Below, in pieces: positions 1 through 9,095 of a stretch of DNA of 64,000 nucleotides. The stretch comes from Bradyrhizobium sp. CCGUVB1N3 (GTDB lineage: Bacteria > Pseudomonadota > Alphaproteobacteria > Rhizobiales > Xanthobacteraceae): positions 7,505,501 to 7,569,500 of the forward strand of contig NZ_JANADR010000001.1 in assembly GCF_024199925.1 (NCBI RefSeq), written 5' to 3'. The notes beneath the pieces were generated by a model. It did not search any database. It saw only the letters and a list, made by a program, of their open reading frames with translations, and was not told the DNA's origin. How positions within the stretch are numbered: position 1 is the stretch's first letter; the number at the start of each line of letters is the position of its first letter. Position numbers and translations under genes: made by a program.

Positions 1-351
1 CAGCTCGCCATAGCTCAGCGACTTGTCGGCGCGCACGAAGATGGTCGCGTCCTTGTGATGATCTGTGGCCGCGTCCAGTGCGCCCGGCAACGCATCACGC
101 GCCACGACGGTCGCGCCAACCGCAATGGTCTGATCCGGCTTGATGGTGACAAAGACCGGCTTGTCCTGGCGCGGCTGCTCCGGTGCCGTGCTAGCGGGCA
201 GATTGACGCCGATGTCCACGGTCGCAAGCGGCGCGGCGACCATGAAGATGATGAGCAGCACCAGCATGACGTCGATGAAGGGCGTGACGTTGATCTCATG
301 CTGGACTTCGAGATCGTCGCTGTCCACGCGTCTACCGAGACGAATTGCCAT
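1..351 (-). CDS. exbD: ExbD biopolymer transport protein (3' end outside window)
   Basis: ExbD is the inner-membrane partner of ExbB and TonB that uses the proton gradient to energise outer-membrane receptors. The 117 visible codons show an N-terminal cytoplasmic tail, the hallmark [20 protein letters not shown] membrane helix with its conserved Asp, and the start of the periplasmic domain (residues about 45-117). The C-terminus lies beyond the left edge. The ATG at 351 is 6 bases downstream of the exbB stop, so the two are co-transcribed; tonB could follow outside the window. The helix motif makes this call secure. Confidence 0.93.
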   Translation of the reverse strand, partial: MAIRLGRRVDSDDLEVQHEINVTPFIDVMLVLLIIFMVAAPLATVDIGVNLPASTAPEQPRQDKPVFVTIKPDQTIAVGATVVARDALPGALDAATDHHKDATIFVRADKSLSYGEL

Positions 352-357
352 GGCCCC

Positions 358-1179
358 TTACTCCGCCGCGTGCGGCATCGCTGCGCGGGCGCCGCGCTGA
401 CCGCGGCTGATCAACAACAGCAACTGCGCCGAAGCGTCGCCGAGCAGCGTGCGATAGCCGGCAATCACGCGCGCCAGGTGGTTGTAGATCACGACCGCCG
501 GAATGGCGGCGACGAGGCCGAAGGCCGTGGCGAGCAGCGCCTCGGCGATGCCGGGCGCCACGACAGCGAGATTGGTGGTGTGGGATTCGGAGATGCCGAT
601 GAATGCGTTCATGATGCCCCACACCGTGCCGAATAGGCCGACAAAGGGCGCGGTGGCACCAATCGTGGCCAGAATGCCGACGCCGCACGAAATCTGCCGC
701 GTCATCGCCGCCTCGACGCGCTCCAGCCGCAACGCGACGCGCTCCTTGAAGCCGTCATCGACGATGCCGGCGGACACTTCGGCTTCGCGCACGGTAGAGA
801 GGATCAATTGCGCGATGGCGTCACGGTCGCCGTCACAGGCGTCAACCGCCTTCGCCAGACTTCCTCCTGCGTCCAACATCCTGATCCGGCGTTGTGCGCG
901 TGTCCTGGCGACGCGCAACTCGATGGTTTTGGCGAGCCAGACGGTCCAGGTCACGAAGGAGGCGAAGGCAAGACCGATCATCACGGCCTTCACCACGATG
1001 TCGGCGTTCAGGAACATGCCCCAGGGCGACAAGTTGCGGGGCAGGAGCGGATTGGGCGACTGGGCGAGCGCGGATGTCGTTGCCAGCGTAAGGCCCAGCC
1101 AGAGGCTGGCGCCGCCGAGAGCCGTCGCGCGCAGTAATGTCTTTGATCGATGCATGGAGCGCTGATCTCTGTTTTGCAT
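358..1179 (-). CDS. exbB: ExbB proton channel protein of the TonB system
   Basis: ExbB forms the inner-membrane channel that, with ExbD, drives TonB. The 273-aa product has an N-terminal signal-like hydrophobic segment (residues about 20-40, ending ALAQ), a first membrane helix near 58-80, and the typical pair of C-terminal helices around the motif [20 protein letters not shown]. The long N-terminus fits the alphaproteobacterial ExbB type with a cleaved leader. A second possible start (Met 9, base 1155) sits directly before the leader. It lies 10 bases after the receptor stop and 6 bases before exbD, so the three form an operon. Confidence 0.93.
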   Translation of the reverse strand: MQNRDQRSMHRSKTLLRATALGGASLWLGLTLATTSALAQSPNPLLPRNLSPWGMFLNADIVVKAVMIGLAFASFVTWTVWLAKTIELRVARTRAQRRIRMLDAGGSLAKAVDACDGDRDAIAQLILSTVREAEVSAGIVDDGFKERVALRLERVEAAMTRQISCGVGILATIGATAPFVGLFGTVWGIMNAFIGISESHTTNLAVVAPGIAEALLATAFGLVAAIPAVVIYNHLARVIAGYRTLLGDASAQLLLLISRGQRGARAAMPHAAE

Positions 1180-1189
1180 GGTGTGCCGT

Positions 1190-3613
1190 TCAGATCTTTT
1201 GCGAAAGGCCGACGAAGAAGCCGCGCCTCGGCCCGAATTGCGGCGCGAACACTCCGATGCCGGACCCGTCCCTGATTTCGTAGATCTTGTCGAAAACGTT
1301 CACGACGTCGAACCGGACTGTGGTCGGCTTGTTCGATGAGGCGAGATAGAAGTCGTGCGATAGGCCGACATTGACCTGAGTGTAGGACGGCACGTGGTCG
1401 GTATTGGCGAAGCCGGAACGAAGTCCGCTGCCATAGATCATGGATGCGGTAAACTTTGTGTCGTACCACTGATAGGAGGCACCGGCCGAAGCCGTCACCC
1501 ACTGGCTATGGTCGGTGTAGACATAGTGGGTGGCGATGTAGGCCAGCTCATCCGGATCGAACAGGAACTGGTTCGAGACGACACTGGTGCCGATCTGGCG
1601 CGCCCAGGCCACGTTGCCGTAGAGCTTGAGATTGCCATTGGTATAGCTCGCCTTGAATTCAAGGCCGATATTGTTCGCCTTGGCATAGTTGAAGCCGTCG
1701 AACACATAGGCTTGGCCGAACTGCCCGTCATCGAGCAGATCACGCGCCAGCTTGACGTAGCCGTCGAGGCCGACTTCAAGGCCGGGAATTGGCCAGATCT
1801 TCTGAACCACGCCGGCATCGAAGACGTGGGCCCGTTCCGGCAGCACCGGATCGTTCTGGGTGACCACGGGCGCAGCCACCGTGCCCTGGAACAGTGCAAT
1901 GTTGGTCGGCGCCGCAATCACCTGCTGCGGCGGTGTGAAGGTCCGCGCGTAGCCGATATGGACGGTGGTGCCGTCCTGGGGCACCCAGGTCAGGCTGATG
2001 CGCGGGCTGAACTGGTTGGCATCGACATATTGCCACATCTGGTCGAAGCGCAGGCCCACGTTGAGGGTCAGGTTATTGGTGATCTTCCATTCGTCCTGCA
2101 CATAGGCACCGAACAGCCAGCCGAGCTTGGGACTGGAATCGAAAATGGTGACAGGCGGAAGCGGATTGCCCGTGGTCGGGTCGAGCGCCTGTCCACCATT
2201 CACCGGATCGGCCGGAAATGTGGTGTTAATGCCGGTGACCAGGGACCGCTCGGCGCTCGTGGTGAACCCGAACCGCAGCGTGTGCGCGTCGGCGACGCGC
2301 CAGGCAGTATCTTCCTGGATGCCGTTGATGTAACTCTGACGATACACGCTCGATGAAATGCCGTTGATGAGCAGGTCACCGGTCGGGTCGGGCCAGAAGT
2401 GGAGGTGGCTGTAGCGGTTGAAATAGGAAATCTGATAGTCGATGCCTTCGGCCGAATGCTGATAGGCGAGGACGTTGAAGTTGTTGATCTCCTGCTGCCG
2501 CTCGTTGAGAAGCGCCGAATTGAAGCTGGTGATGTTCCCGAACTGGAAGTTGGTCGCCTGTCCAGGATTGTTGGGGATCTGATACAGCGCGTTCGAGACG
2601 CCGCCGATATAGGTGAGGCGGCTGTTCGGATCGAGCACCGTCGATACGTAGGCAAAGCCTTTTTCCTGTTGCGTGCGGTCGTGAATGGACTCATTTGCGG
2701 GCGTCGGATTCTCGATGCCGAGGTTGTTGTAGAGATAGCGGCCCGACACGTAATATTGCGTTTGTCCGACAGTTCCGCCGTATTCGGCGAACGGCGTGAT
2801 GGTCTGGTGGCTGCCGCCATAAACGCTGACCTTGCCGGAATTGTCGAACGCGTCCGCCTTGGTCGTAATATCCAGCACGCCGGTCGTGCGCAGGCCATAT
2901 TGCGCTGGCAGCGCGCCCGTCAGCAGGGCCATATTGCCGACGATACCCGTGTCGAGGATTTGCCCGAAACCGCCGACACCGTCAGGCAGCATAATGCCGT
3001 TGATGCGGTACTGCAGATTGGCGTGCTCGTTGCGGACATGCAACTCGCCGCCTGCCGCCGAATCCTGCGTCACGCCGGGGAGCTGCAACAGTGCCTTGTC
3101 GAGCGTGGTGTTGTTGCCCTGCGGCAGCGCCTCGATTGCCTGACGGCTGACTTCATAGGAGTTGGCGCCGACCGGCGCCAGGATCGTGCGGCGCGCAGCA
3201 TCGAGCTTTGCGCTCTGCTGGGCTGTGACCTGGGCCTCAGTCGGCGCGGGCGGTTGTGGATTGGTCGCGACCCGGGTCGGCGGCGGTGTGCGCGGTTGCC
3301 GCCGCTCGACCGGCGCGGCCACGCGGGTCTCCGGCAATACGTTGGGGCCGGCCGGCTGCGTTTGTGCTGTGGGCGCCTGCTGCTCGGGCGTTTGCGCCGG
3401 TGGCTGCGATGGGGCCGGCGTCGCCGTGCCTTGTGGCGGAGCCGGTTCCGCCGTTGGCGAGGCGGAGGGCTGTGGCGCAGGGCTCACGGCCGGTTCTTGC
3501 TGGGTGGCATCGTTCTGGGCGAGCGCGCTCGCGCTCGCGACGACCACGAGCGTCAGCGATGAGGCCGACAGCAGAATCCTGCGAAAGGCGTATAGGTGGC
3601 TGGCGCGGTCCAT
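1190..3613 (-). CDS. TonB-dependent outer-membrane receptor
   Basis: An 807-aa outer-membrane receptor expected to import a scarce ligand using ExbBD-TonB energy. Residues 1-32 form a signal peptide (ending SALAQ). Residues about 35-130 are an unusually long Pro/Ala/Gln/Thr-rich spacer. A plug domain (about 150-255) follows with the pattern EALPQGNNTTLDKALLQLPG and an RINGIMLPDG segment, then a beta barrel to the C-terminus. The last residue is Ile (GLSQKI) rather than the common Phe. It is first in an operon with exbB and exbD. The ligand cannot be told from sequence: no siderophore, cobalamin or sugar genes adjoin it. An AGGAA ribosome site lies close to the ATG. Confidence 0.9.
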   Translation of the reverse strand: MDRASHLYAFRRILLSASSLTLVVVASASALAQNDATQQEPAVSPAPQPSASPTAEPAPPQGTATPAPSQPPAQTPEQQAPTAQTQPAGPNVLPETRVAAPVERRQPRTPPPTRVATNPQPPAPTEAQVTAQQSAKLDAARRTILAPVGANSYEVSRQAIEALPQGNNTTLDKALLQLPGVTQDSAAGGELHVRNEHANLQYRINGIMLPDGVGGFGQILDTGIVGNMALLTGALPAQYGLRTTGVLDITTKADAFDNSGKVSVYGGSHQTITPFAEYGGTVGQTQYYVSGRYLYNNLGIENPTPANESIHDRTQQEKGFAYVSTVLDPNSRLTYIGGVSNALYQIPNNPGQATNFQFGNITSFNSALLNERQQEINNFNVLAYQHSAEGIDYQISYFNRYSHLHFWPDPTGDLLINGISSSVYRQSYINGIQEDTAWRVADAHTLRFGFTTSAERSLVTGINTTFPADPVNGGQALDPTTGNPLPPVTIFDSSPKLGWLFGAYVQDEWKITNNLTLNVGLRFDQMWQYVDANQFSPRISLTWVPQDGTTVHIGYARTFTPPQQVIAAPTNIALFQGTVAAPVVTQNDPVLPERAHVFDAGVVQKIWPIPGLEVGLDGYVKLARDLLDDGQFGQAYVFDGFNYAKANNIGLEFKASYTNGNLKLYGNVAWARQIGTSVVSNQFLFDPDELAYIATHYVYTDHSQWVTASAGASYQWYDTKFTASMIYGSGLRSGFANTDHVPSYTQVNVGLSHDFYLASSNKPTTVRFDVVNVFDKIYEIRDGSGIGVFAPQFGPRRGFFVGLSQKI

Positions 3614-3636
3614 TTCCTGTTCCTGACTGAGCGCCT

Positions 3637-3716
3637 GCCCGCGACGCGAATGGCGTCGCGGGCTCCGGAAGGAGCTTCGGCCCTATGGCCCGTGCGCGCC
3701 TTTGGCGCGGCGCTGG
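3637..3716. repeat. Cluster of tandem stem-loops upstream of the TonB receptor
   Basis: Several inverted repeats follow one another: CCCGCGACGC/GCGTCGCGGG (3637-3661, 5-base loop), GCTCC/GGAGC, GGCC/GGCC, and GCGCC/GGCGC around a TTT. Read on the minus strand they lie 25-105 bases before the receptor ATG, so they would fall in its leader or overlap its promoter. There is no T-run in either direction, so they are not simple terminators. They could be a REP-like element or a folded leader. Confidence 0.5.
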
Positions 3717-3737
3717 CGACGGATCGAAGCAGCGATG

Positions 3738-4331
3738 TCAGGCGAGCGGAGGTCCGCGCGATTCAAACGCAGCACGCGGATCGCCCGCCAACGGCGTGCC
3801 TTTACCCGACCAGCGGACACCATTTCTGGCGAAGTGATCCGCACGGTTCTTCCCGGTCACTTGCGCCATCTTGTGCACCACGGTGACGTCCGGCGCGCGC
3901 AAAAGGCTATGGTTCTTCCGGATCGCTGTCAGGACGAAGCCCGCCGCGCGATAGATCGTCCCGTCGCCGCACTGGCACCCATCCGCGAACGAGATCACCC
4001 ATTCGATCTGCGGATACGTCTTGCGGATCATCCGCAGCGCGATCCCGAACGCGCGGCCTTCCGAGTTGCGCGGGAGCGCATCGGTGAAGACCAGCCGGTT
4101 AAGTTCGAGAAATTCGTGCCATCCGGTATCGCGCACCAGCCCTTGGATGTTCGACTTGTCCATCGAGGGCCTGAAGGTCATCGCGCCTTCCAGCCGGCCA
4201 TCAGAAAGACGCCGAGCGCGAGATAGGCGTTCTGCACCGTCTTGTGGCTGTAGTGCTGCCGGATGATTAGCCGCGTCGGCATCGCGGCGCGAGATCGGCG
4301 CGACGAGGATGTCCTTAGCTCTCGGTGACAT
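3738..4331 (-). pseudogene. mom: Mom-like phage DNA modification protein with compensating frameshifts
   Basis: Resembles the Mom family (GNAT-like fold), whose phage Mu member makes the modified adenine that protects phage DNA from restriction. The same frame carries the N-terminus KDILVAPISRRDADA and the conserved C-terminal part (IQGLVRDTGWHEFLELNR, SFADGCQCGDGTIYRASG-like). The segment between (about 4200-4270) makes sense only in another frame, where it reads IIRQHYSHKTVQNAYLALG. Two opposite one-base shifts therefore replace about 23 conserved residues, including the HYS motif. The gene is probably dead unless these are sequencing errors. The ATG at 4331 overlaps the end of the ParB-like gene, a normal phage pairing. 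Confidence 0.7.
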
Positions 4332-4934
4332 GCCGCGCCAAGTATTCGTCGCAGATGCGCGGGAGCGTATTGCCCTGCGGCGATCGGTTCGGGTCGTTCG
4401 GATCGCACGGCTTGATCGCCCGCGTTGACCATCTCCCATTGCTCGCCGTACCGTCATGTCGCGATATGGAGACCGATCGCCTTCCGGCAATTCCGGCATC
4501 GCTTCCAGCGCGGCCACGTCGATCGATAGCTTCGTAAGCTCGTCCTCGGTGATGCCGGTCAGCGCAAGCTCGAAGCCGCCCGCCAACAGATCGTTCAATT
4601 CGAGCCGCAGCATGTCATCGTCCCAATCGCTCGCGTCAGTGAGCCGATTGTCGGCGATGACATAGGCGCGCTTCTGATTTTCGCTCCACCCGCGCGCCAC
4701 GATGATGGGCACCTCGGCGATCCCGAGCAGCTTTCCCGCCGCAAGCCGCCCATGGCCGGCGAGCACCATGGCATCATCCGCCGCCAGGATCGGCATGGTC
4801 CAACCCCATTCGCGGATTGACGCGGCGATCTGCCCGATCTGCTCGGACGTATGTCGGCGCGAATTGCGCTCATAGGGTCGTAAACGGTCAATCAACCATG
4901 TTTCCACGACCGGTCTGCTCACCAGTGCATCCAC
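4315..4934 (-). pseudogene. ParB/Srx-domain phage protein, frameshifted
   Basis: The first 150 residues are a clear ParB/sulfiredoxin-type domain: RPYERNSRRHTSEQIGQIAASIREWGW, then the VLAGHGRLAAGKLLG catalytic/NTP loop and VIADNRLTDAS. Such proteins occur in phages beside DNA-modification and terminase genes. After SPYRDMTV (near 4455) the frame is lost. Conserved-looking sequence continues first as EQWEMVNA and then, in a third frame, as PCDPNDPNRSPQGNTLPRIC, reaching a stop at 4315. At least two indels have occurred. It overlaps the Mom-like gene by 17 bases, so both decayed from one phage operon. Confidence 0.7.
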
Positions 4935-5112
4935 GATTACCGCCTGTAGAAGCGTTTATGGCCCGAGACTGCCCTGTTTCATGAGGTTTGCGAGAACCGG
5001 GGGCCGAAAAGCGGGGGCGCCAATATCAGCGAAGCTGGCGACTCTGGCGATTGCGGCCCCGACAACCCGGATATGCGCCGACACATTGAGCATCAACGCG
5101 GCGACTTCACAT

Positions 5113-5451
5113 TCAATCATCGTCGCCCCCCGAATTATCGACAGCGCAAGCGAACGTTTTGCTGCCAGTTCCGGTACGGATAAAAAGCGCGGGCTTGTCG
5201 TTATCAACGCCTCCTAGATTGGAGCTATTGTAGCAACGCTGGCGTCCGATCCCAACCACGCTTTGGACCGTTGCGACCAAGGCCTCCATTGCGGCAGCTT
5301 GGCGCTGCTGCGCGAGCACGCTACGCTCTTGCAGCTTGAGGGCCGCCTCGGCGAGCCGTGTTTGCCTCTCTGCGGTTTTGACGACGCGAAGCCGCTCTTT
5401 CGCGCGAAGCGTCTCGGCGTCCACGTCTAGGGGGGCCTCGGCTTCGAGCAA
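5113..5451 (-). CDS. Possible small coiled-coil protein
   Basis: A 112-aa reading frame with a TTG start. Residues 1-65 are rich in Glu, Ala, Arg, Leu and Gln with heptad-like spacing (AETLRAKERLRVVKTAERQ), as in a coiled coil. The C-terminal 40 residues look unstructured. I recognise no family. Compatible sequence runs upstream of the TTG to a stop without an ATG, so this may be the tail of a longer broken gene. The 620 bases between the ParB-like gene and the membrane protein at 5550 hold nothing else convincing. Confidence 0.3.
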   Translation of the reverse strand: MLEAEAPLDVDAETLRAKERLRVVKTAERQTRLAEAALKLQERSVLAQQRQAAAMEALVATVQSVVGIGRQRCYNSSNLGGVDNDKPALFIRTGTGSKTFACAVDNSGGDDD

Positions 5452-5549
5452 CCGGATGCCGCGCTCTCGCGCCCGGTCTCTGCGCGCGCGATCGCACGTA
5501 TCAGCCTATCGTCAACCTGTTCGTCTTTGCTAACCACGATCGACGGCTT

Positions 5550-6398
5550 TCATTTTGCCAATGGTTTTTGGGCCCCCTCGAATGCTTCCTCGTCTTTCGG
5601 GTCGGCAAGTTCGGGGGCATACGTCGTGAGAAGCTTGCCGAAGAACGATTGTGGCTCCCAATCTTGCCCTTCGCGCTTCTCGAAAATGACGACTCCGTCA
5701 CGGGCGAAATCACGAAGTCCGGGAAGATTGCAACCGACCGAAAGCTCGACGCGCCACAGGTCGCCCTTCGCGGCTTGCTGCTCCTCTACCTTCGGCGAAT
5801 AGTGCACTCCAACCGGATCGCCGATAATGCAGCGGGCACGCCGCAGAAGATCGCCCAGCTCGCCTTGCGCGGTCGTCACGAAGTCGAAGGTAGCGGGATC
5901 ATGCAGAAAACGGCGGTTCACGCCCCCTTCCTTGTTTGTTGCCTCGTCAGCGACAAGCGAAAGTGCGAACGCCTGCCAGCCTAGCTCCATCGGTTTTGCA
6001 TACGGAGCAACAAGTTTCACTGTGCCATCGGGTGCCACTTCCCATGTGATCGTATACTCGCCCTTTCCTTTCCCAGACCGGCGTTTGGCCCATGAAAAGA
6101 CAACGAGCTCGCCAGTGTCGGTCTTTGGCCCACGCTCCCATCCCCTGGGAACGAAGTGGGCTACCTTGGAGACTTGGGCGAAGATTTGCCTCGCCGTCTC
6201 ACCATCCTGCGCTCGCCAAGTTGATTTAACCTTGTCGATTAGGGCGTCGTCCGCGCGGACACCATTGTCCTTACCGGCCAGCCCGTCGGGCAAAACCAGC
6301 CATAGACCAAGGCCGAGACAAAGCCCGAGACCGATGCCGAACCAAAGTACGCGCCTTGCAGTCATTTTTTCGGCTACCTCACGCAACCGGTCGCTCAT
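5550..6398 (-). CDS. Membrane-anchored protein of unknown function
   Basis: A 282-aa protein with one strong N-terminal membrane helix (residues about 18-36, LWFGIGLGLCLGLGLWLVLP) and a large C-terminal domain expected outside the membrane. A second Met at residue 12 (MTARRVLW) is an equally good start. The body alternates short strands and polar loops (GEYTITWEVAPDGTVKLV) with Cys in the C-terminal half (ARCIIGDP and VGCNLPG), which could form a disulphide. It is not related to its neighbours by any motif I can name. It lies among phage remnants but keeps an intact frame. Confidence 0.6.
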   Translation of the reverse strand: MSDRLREVAEKMTARRVLWFGIGLGLCLGLGLWLVLPDGLAGKDNGVRADDALIDKVKSTWRAQDGETARQIFAQVSKVAHFVPRGWERGPKTDTGELVVFSWAKRRSGKGKGEYTITWEVAPDGTVKLVAPYAKPMELGWQAFALSLVADEATNKEGGVNRRFLHDPATFDFVTTAQGELGDLLRRARCIIGDPVGVHYSPKVEEQQAAKGDLWRVELSVGCNLPGLRDFARDGVVIFEKREGQDWEPQSFFGKLLTTYAPELADPKDEEAFEGAQKPLAK

Positions 6399-6740
6399 CT
6401 CCGTGTCGGATCGTATCCCCCAAAGAGATCAGCGACGCACCTATCAGAATTGGTCGGTCACCATGCCGCCGGTCGCTTTCCCGTGAGCAAGGAGTTGAGG
6501 TCTCGTCACCAACTGCGCTCTCCGATGTACTCCGTTGCCCCTGTTGTCGGGTTTGTCGGCTCCGAAACACGGTGAAGTTCGGTCGGCGTAGCTGCGTTCG
6601 CGGCTAGACCGTTGAATAACGTGAAAAACTGCCTTCCTAGGGCGCTTCCTGCACGATTGGCACGACTCTTGAAATCTTGTTGGCAGCAGGGCCTGTCGAC
6701 CAGCATCGCCGATTGCTGCTCACTTGAAAGGGAGACGACA

Positions 6741-6803
6741 ATGAAAAACCGATATGTCAGGCCCTTGGCCGCGTCCATAGCCATTACGTGTGACGCTTCG
6801 TAA
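6741..6803 (+). CDS. Possible 20-aa leader ORF before the M6 protease
   Basis: The short frame MKNRYVRPLAASIAITCDAS has a good ribosome site (GGGAGACGACA before the ATG) and ends 27 bases before the metalloprotease start. It could be a leader peptide, or the remnant of a secreted protein's signal sequence. Nothing shows that it is translated. Confidence 0.25.
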   Translation: MKNRYVRPLAASIAITCDAS

Positions 6804-6830
6804 ACGCTAATGCGAGAGTTCGAGACAAGC

Positions 6831-8003
6831 ATGTCCAAGATCACGCGTCGTAACGCCCTGGCTCTCGGATTTTCGACATGTATTCAAGTGACGACCGGGC
6901 GCCCGTCGCGAGCCACCGCCCCAGACCGCATCCCCGACCTCGACCGAATGGGAAATTCGTATTTGAGCGAAGGTACGACGGACGCGAGCCTAAGCCTCCA
7001 ATCTGTCGGTTCGATAAAAGCGCTGATGGTGTTTGTCGACTTCGCTGACGCACCCGGCGCCTTCGGGAGCACGGAAGGGGTGGCCGATCATCTCACTGGG
7101 AATGGTAAGGCTGAAAGTTGGTTTCGGGACCAGTCGCACGGGCGCCTCAGCTTGGAGATATACCGAATTTCCGGCTGGCGCCGCATGCCTAAACCATCGA
7201 CCAGTTACACGGGCTCGGACAAACGCTTCACCTTTCAACAGCACAAGGCCTATATCACGGACGCGGCGGCACTGTTTCCCGAACTCGATTTCCGCACTCA
7301 CCCGTTGTTATTTGTTGTTGGCGCGAAGACCGATGCGATTGCCATTTCACCGACATTCATTGCCCCGCAAGCCAATGCTCCCGTGACCTTGACCGGGCCC
7401 GTTCGCTGGGGCGTTACGTTCGGCAAGGACAGCTATACCAACAACCACATCAACATGTGCCATGAGGTGTGCCACACCCTCGGTTTGCCTGATCTCTATC
7501 ATTTCGCGCCATTCGGATTTACGACCGGCGCCTGGGACATCATGTGCGATATTTTTCGGGGCACGTCGCTTATCGGCTGGCACCGCCACAAGCTTGGCTG
7601 GCTCGCAGACGAGCGCAAGGTTTATCTGGCGCGCGGGCAGTTCGAGGCGGTCCTCACACCGTTACCGGGCAGGACAGGAACCTCGATGATTGTCGCGCCG
7701 GCCGACGGTACATTGAATCCATCGAAAGTGTACGCGCTCGAACTTGCACAGCCAATTCAGGGACGTGATGGCACCACCACCGGCGACGGTGTTCTTGTTT
7801 ACAGCGTCGATGCCAGTGTGCCGACCGGCAAAAGTCCAGTGAGAATCGTGCCGGCCAAAACGACCACGAGCCCCATCTACGGAGAATTGTTTGAAGCGCC
7901 GTTTTCCTCAGGTTCAACCCTCGATGACCCGACGTTGCCGTTCAGCCTTTCAATCAAAGCCAAGTGCACAGACGGCTACGCCGTCGCCCTGAAGATGCGT
8001 TAG
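6831..8003 (+). CDS. Secreted M6-type metalloprotease
   Basis: A 390-aa predicted exported zinc protease of the immune-inhibitor-A (M6) kind. The N-terminus SKITRRNALALGFSTC carries a twin-arginine motif before a short hydrophobic stretch, so Tat export is likely. The zinc motif HEVCHTLGLPDLY (HExxHxxGxxD, His 211 on) is followed about 25 residues later by WDIMCD, a plausible Met-turn. The remainder is a beta-rich C-terminal domain. I chose the ATG at 6831 because it sits just before the twin arginines; an in-frame ATG at 6810 is possible. The gene is isolated. Its substrate is unknown. Confidence 0.8.
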   Translation: MSKITRRNALALGFSTCIQVTTGRPSRATAPDRIPDLDRMGNSYLSEGTTDASLSLQSVGSIKALMVFVDFADAPGAFGSTEGVADHLTGNGKAESWFRDQSHGRLSLEIYRISGWRRMPKPSTSYTGSDKRFTFQQHKAYITDAAALFPELDFRTHPLLFVVGAKTDAIAISPTFIAPQANAPVTLTGPVRWGVTFGKDSYTNNHINMCHEVCHTLGLPDLYHFAPFGFTTGAWDIMCDIFRGTSLIGWHRHKLGWLADERKVYLARGQFEAVLTPLPGRTGTSMIVAPADGTLNPSKVYALELAQPIQGRDGTTTGDGVLVYSVDASVPTGKSPVRIVPAKTTTSPIYGELFEAPFSSGSTLDDPTLPFSLSIKAKCTDGYAVALKMR

Positions 8004-8266
8004 GCGGGACGTTTCCCCGGAGGCAGGCTTAAGGCTATCCAAAGTCACGCTCAAAGCTGCCGCCGTCCGAACTGCGCCGCTTTTGTTCGCCTTCTCTGCG
8101 ACTATGCTGGATAGTCGTACTGGCAAGTCTGTCCGATTATTTGAGTGCCAATGCGGACAGCGAATTTGGGACGATTAATCGCGTCCGCCAGACCGTAAGG
8201 GAATGTTTGGTAAGGGCCCGAATCGGCGTTCGTCCACGTCCGCCTGGGGAGTTACGGACATCTGAC

Positions 8267-8503
8267 ATGAGCAAAATTGAACGACAGGTTGCGGACTTAC
8301 TGGCTGTTGAGTTGGCAAAGCTTACGCGCCAGCAAGATCGAGAGCCGACTCGCTGGGAATACGCACACAGCTTCGGCGCCGCCTGCGAGAAGTTTGGCTT
8401 TTGTCCCGACGACCAGTCCGCGCTTCGTATCTTCACGATCGCATCGAAGGAGATCCGCAAGGCTCGCCGCATCGCCGACGTGATTGCGGCGATGGCGCGA
8501 TGA
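8267..8503 (+). CDS. Small phage-type hypothetical protein
   Basis: A 78-aa basic, helical protein (MSKIERQVADLLAVELAKL...). The ATG at 8267 has a GGGGAG-like site upstream, and its TGA overlaps the ATG of the next gene (ATGA), so the two are translationally coupled. No family is recognised. Position and size suggest a phage or island gene. The upstream 260 bases hold no other gene. Confidence 0.5.
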   Translation: MSKIERQVADLLAVELAKLTRQQDREPTRWEYAHSFGAACEKFGFCPDDQSALRIFTIASKEIRKARRIADVIAAMAR

Positions 8504-8685
8504 AGCGGGTCCAGATCGCGGGCATTCGGGCGCTCACCTGTACCATCAACGCGCTGACGGCATTCCTGCTGCGTCACCAGGTTGCCGCCCGTCACTTTTG
8601 GGTCTTTGTCTTCGCCTCGGCGACGGCACTTGCGATTTGGGGTGTCGGGCTACTGATCGTGCGGTTCTTCGGGGTGCACGCGTGA
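8500..8685 (+). CDS. Small membrane protein coupled to its neighbour
   Basis: A 61-aa protein whose ATG overlaps the preceding stop by the ATGA arrangement. Residues about 30-57 (FWVFVFASATALAIWGVGLL) form one membrane helix, and a weaker hydrophobic stretch lies near residues 10-25. A holin-like or regulatory peptide role is conceivable given the phage surroundings, but no motif proves it. Confidence 0.5.
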   Translation: MKRVQIAGIRALTCTINALTAFLLRHQVAARHFWVFVFASATALAIWGVGLLIVRFFGVHA

Positions 8686-8721
8686 AGAAGCCAGTCTCGA
8701 GACCGTGTCCGACGCCATGGT

Positions 8722-9007
8722 GTGGCACGGGGAACCACGCCGGCGCCGTGCGCAGAATGCCGCTGACGCCCTCGATCATCGTGTCTCGCACGTCCGCTGC
8801 GGTCGGGCCCACCAACGCGATGTGGCTGACGGTTTGGGCGAGCTCATTCGTCACGTTCGAGCCGACCCACGTCTTGCCCATGCCTCGGCCGCCGAGCAGG
8901 CCCCAGCCATGGGTCCAATTGGCAGGCGGCAGCTGTTCAGGGCGAGCCTTTGCGTGCCAGCCACCGTCGGCGAGCGTGGCAGCCAGTTGTGTGGCGAGGC
9001 TAGACAT
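8722..9007 (-). pseudogene. 5' fragment of phage terminase large subunit
   Basis: About 95 residues from an ATG at 9007 match the start of a phage terminase ATPase: the ARPEQLPPANW lead-in, a Walker A loop GGRGMGKTWVGSNV, then HIALVGPTAADVRDTMIEG and the APAWFP element. Similarity stops near 8722 and the frame runs on into unrelated sequence, so the rest of the ATPase and the nuclease domain are missing. It is a prophage scar on the same strand as the ParB/Mom pseudogenes. Confidence 0.65.
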
Positions 9008-9095
9008 TGCCACGCCGCTCCTTCGCACGGTATTTGAAAGCAGCAACGGTGCGCCCGCGTTGACCTTGCCGAGTTTGTCGGCGGTGGGGAGCTGC

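Noticed and set aside
1394..3562. Long plus-strand reading frames opposite the TonB receptor
   Set aside because: They mirror the codon pattern of the receptor in GC-rich DNA and show no motifs; the minus strand gives a complete receptor.
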